A stretch of 64,000 nucleotides of DNA from Amphiduros pacificus (taxonomy: Eukaryota > Annelida > Polychaeta > Phyllodocida > Hesionidae): assembly GCA_949316495.1 (NCBI GenBank), contig OX439003.1:23312295-23376294 (forward strand). Reading direction: 5' to 3'. The position numbers and the translations under genes were made by a program. How positions within the stretch are numbered: position 1 is the first letter of the stretch; each line of letters begins with the position of its first letter. The notes below the pieces were generated by a model, which was not told the origin of the DNA, searched no databases, and was given only the letters and a program-made list of their open reading frames with translations. This document shows positions 62,391-64,000 of this stretch, piece by piece.

Positions 62391-63958
62391 CTGAAAACGA
62401 GCAATATCTCTACATCAAATACAATATATAAAATGTCAAAAACTATCCAAGAGCTTGCAATTACTTCCCCACTTTAAAGTAAGTGACATTAGAGTCTGAG
62501 TATTTTTACTAAAATCAGAGCTCACACCATTTTAAGTCAAGATATAATGGGATAAATGATAAGATTGGACCAGCCAATAACATGTCTGCTATAATTTTTA
62601 ATGTGTTTTTACAATCCAATACAAAACAGATCAGAAACTGTAGCAAGTCAAAAACATTGATTGCTGTACAAAATAAGATATGTTTGCATTTAACAACTGA
62701 AAAGCATATTCAAATTGTTGTGGACACAAAGGTACATGCATATAAGGGGATTATTAAGCTGACCAGGGTATAATTCATATAGACTTGAAACACAGCTCCA
62801 GAGCCTTTTTCATCATTTTTTAATATTCATCACAAAGCTGCCCAGCGAACAGAAATAAGGCATTATTTTTCCTGGCCTAGAGGTCCTCAGGAGGGATGTA
62901 TCACAACCCTTACATGGACCTTTACATTTAAAACTCCATGAACCTTCTAAATCAACAAGAGTAATATGATTAAGATATCAAAAAATATAATTTTGGTTTG
63001 ATCTTAGCATATCCCAAAAAATAAATTTTAAATATGTGTTGGTAAACCCAGTAATATGAATAAATTACTTTTTGAATTAGAGCTCTTAGCTTTGCGTTCC
63101 TCTTCTTCCAACTCTGCCTGCATCTGTTGATGTTTTTGGTCCAGCCATGGCATACTTGACACCTTAATAACCTTGAAATAAGATATATTCTCAGTCTTAT
63201 CAAGAAAATCAAGAGTTTACAACCTTCAATATGCAAATTGTAAAATGTTCTCTAATCTATAATTTTGATATTTGTTTTGATATTTAATTGCTAATAGCCT
63301 TGATTTCACTACACATTACAGAGAAAATGCTGACATCTAGGGTGCTAATTTATCAGTAAAAAGAAAAGGAGATCAAAATTTAAGTCCTTCATTTGGGGGA
63401 TATTAAGACATTATATACAACTTATTCAACAATAACAATCAGTGTTATGTAAGACATATACCGGGTAGTTATTTTCATAAAAAAATACAGGAAAAGATAT
63501 GTAGGAAAATATTTTCATAAGAATCCCTTCCACATTCATGAAAACAAATTAAGAAATGTTGGACTTTCTGGATCCTCTATAATATATCATGCTGCTTTAG
63601 CATACATTAGCAAAATGAAAAGTACAATGGCCAAAAATCATATAAAATAAAGCAAATCAAAGTTGTTTTGAACAAATAAATAATGTATTCTGATGACTGA
63701 CTTGATAGATTATCAGACCCTATTGATAACCTACCATTAAATATTTGGCTGGTAAATATCCTCTGTGTTTTCCATCGAATGTTTCAGCTAGCCACCATTC
63801 GTCATATTTGTCATGCACCTCCAGGAAGCGGACGTGGTCCCCCTGAGCCACTGACATCTCTTCTCCCAGTGGAGAGGACTGATTGGCTTTATATGTATAC
63901 TTGGCAAGTAGCGGCACATTTTTGACTGGTAAACCATTTTGTACTTTTTCTCTGCTAT
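62209..63958 (-). CDS. SH3 domain plus U1-type zinc finger protein (3' part, three exons)
   Basis: Exons 63735-63958, 63069-63162 and 62209-62390 join in phase (0, then 1) to give about the last 165 residues; the gene continues beyond the right edge. Seen: an SH3 domain (VPLLAKYTYKANQSS, DHVRFLEV, DEWWLAET, RGYLPAKYLM). A short charged helix follows (WLDQKHQQMQAELEEEERK), then a C2H2 finger YKCDLCDKKF...HMASKNH with CX2CX12HX5H spacing, as in U1C/matrin-type RNA- or dsRNA-binding fingers. It ends at TGA (62209-62211). SH3 domains bind proline motifs; a U1-type finger normally binds RNA. I do not recognise a named protein with this pair. Confidence 0.75.
63069..63162 (-). CDS. Charged helix exon
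   Basis: The acceptor is TTATTAAG, the donor GTAATT, 94 nt, leaving phase 1. It encodes a Gln/Glu-rich helix ending in KAKSSNSK. Confidence 0.7.
63163..63734 (-). other. Intron of the SH3/zinc finger gene
   Basis: AT-rich, nothing recognised. The following intron (62391-63068) is likewise plain. Confidence 0.6.
63735..63958 (-). CDS. SH3 domain exon
   Basis: Between TTTGCAG and a GTAGGT donor, 224 nt; it begins with two bases of a split codon, so an upstream exon exists. It encodes a whole SH3 domain with the paired tryptophans (DEWWLAE) and the GYLPAKY end. Confidence 0.8.
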
Positions 63959-64000
63959 CTGCAAAAAAATATCTCTTAATTTAATATAAATACATTAAGT

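Overview
The window is AT-rich animal DNA: short coding exons with GT/AG introns, long non-coding stretches, many mini- and microsatellites, a tRNA-derived SINE family and a CR1/L2-like LINE. Metazoan families (SCHIP1, RING-H2, CABIT-like, SH3) together with a SINE ending in GATGTAAAACC(CC) plus a CAAA-type tail suggest a marine lophotrochozoan, most likely a mollusc. That placement is inference; no ribosomal or mitochondrial marker is present.

Layout. (1) 1-9.0 kb: no recognised gene, four minisatellites. (2) 9.0-16.6 kb, plus strand: the last five coding exons of SCHIP1 (schwannomin-interacting protein 1), with phases that join exactly; its introns carry two further minisatellites, a hexanucleotide array and a possible internal TATA promoter. 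(3) 16.6-27.1 kb: mostly unremarkable, with a 40-bp perfect inverted repeat around an (AT)n core at 18.4 kb. (4) 27.1-40.9 kb: a truncated SINE with a clear target-site duplication, a three-exon membrane RING-H2 gene (minus), a single-exon RING gene (minus), remnants of a lysine-repeat/BESS-like gene, a tandem duplication and a fossil DIRS-like fragment. (5) 40.9-55.2 kb: three intronless minus-strand paralogues, each with an N-terminal CABIT-like domain followed by a disordered tail rich in tyrosine and proline docking motifs. A CR1/L2-like LINE and an unclassified palindrome-flanked segment lie between them. (6) 55.2-64 kb: upstream flank of the third paralogue, a full-length SINE, a tRNA-like sequence, a diverged repeat pair, and the last three exons of a minus-strand gene joining an SH3 domain to a U1-type C2H2 zinc finger.

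The most interesting part is region 5. The known CABIT proteins THEMIS and GAREM are Grb2-linked adaptors in receptor tyrosine kinase or antigen receptor signalling. In the first paralogue two coding minisatellites have multiplied a proline SH3-type motif (seven PPRPVP copies) and a YGNV motif (eight copies, pYxN type, the Grb2 SH2 consensus). All three paralogues keep a YxN motif at the same place just after the domain. The second and third also share a conserved promoter block with an ETS-like site and a conserved C-terminal box. This looks like a locally expanded adaptor family whose docking valency is changing by repeat slippage. The function is inferred from motifs only.
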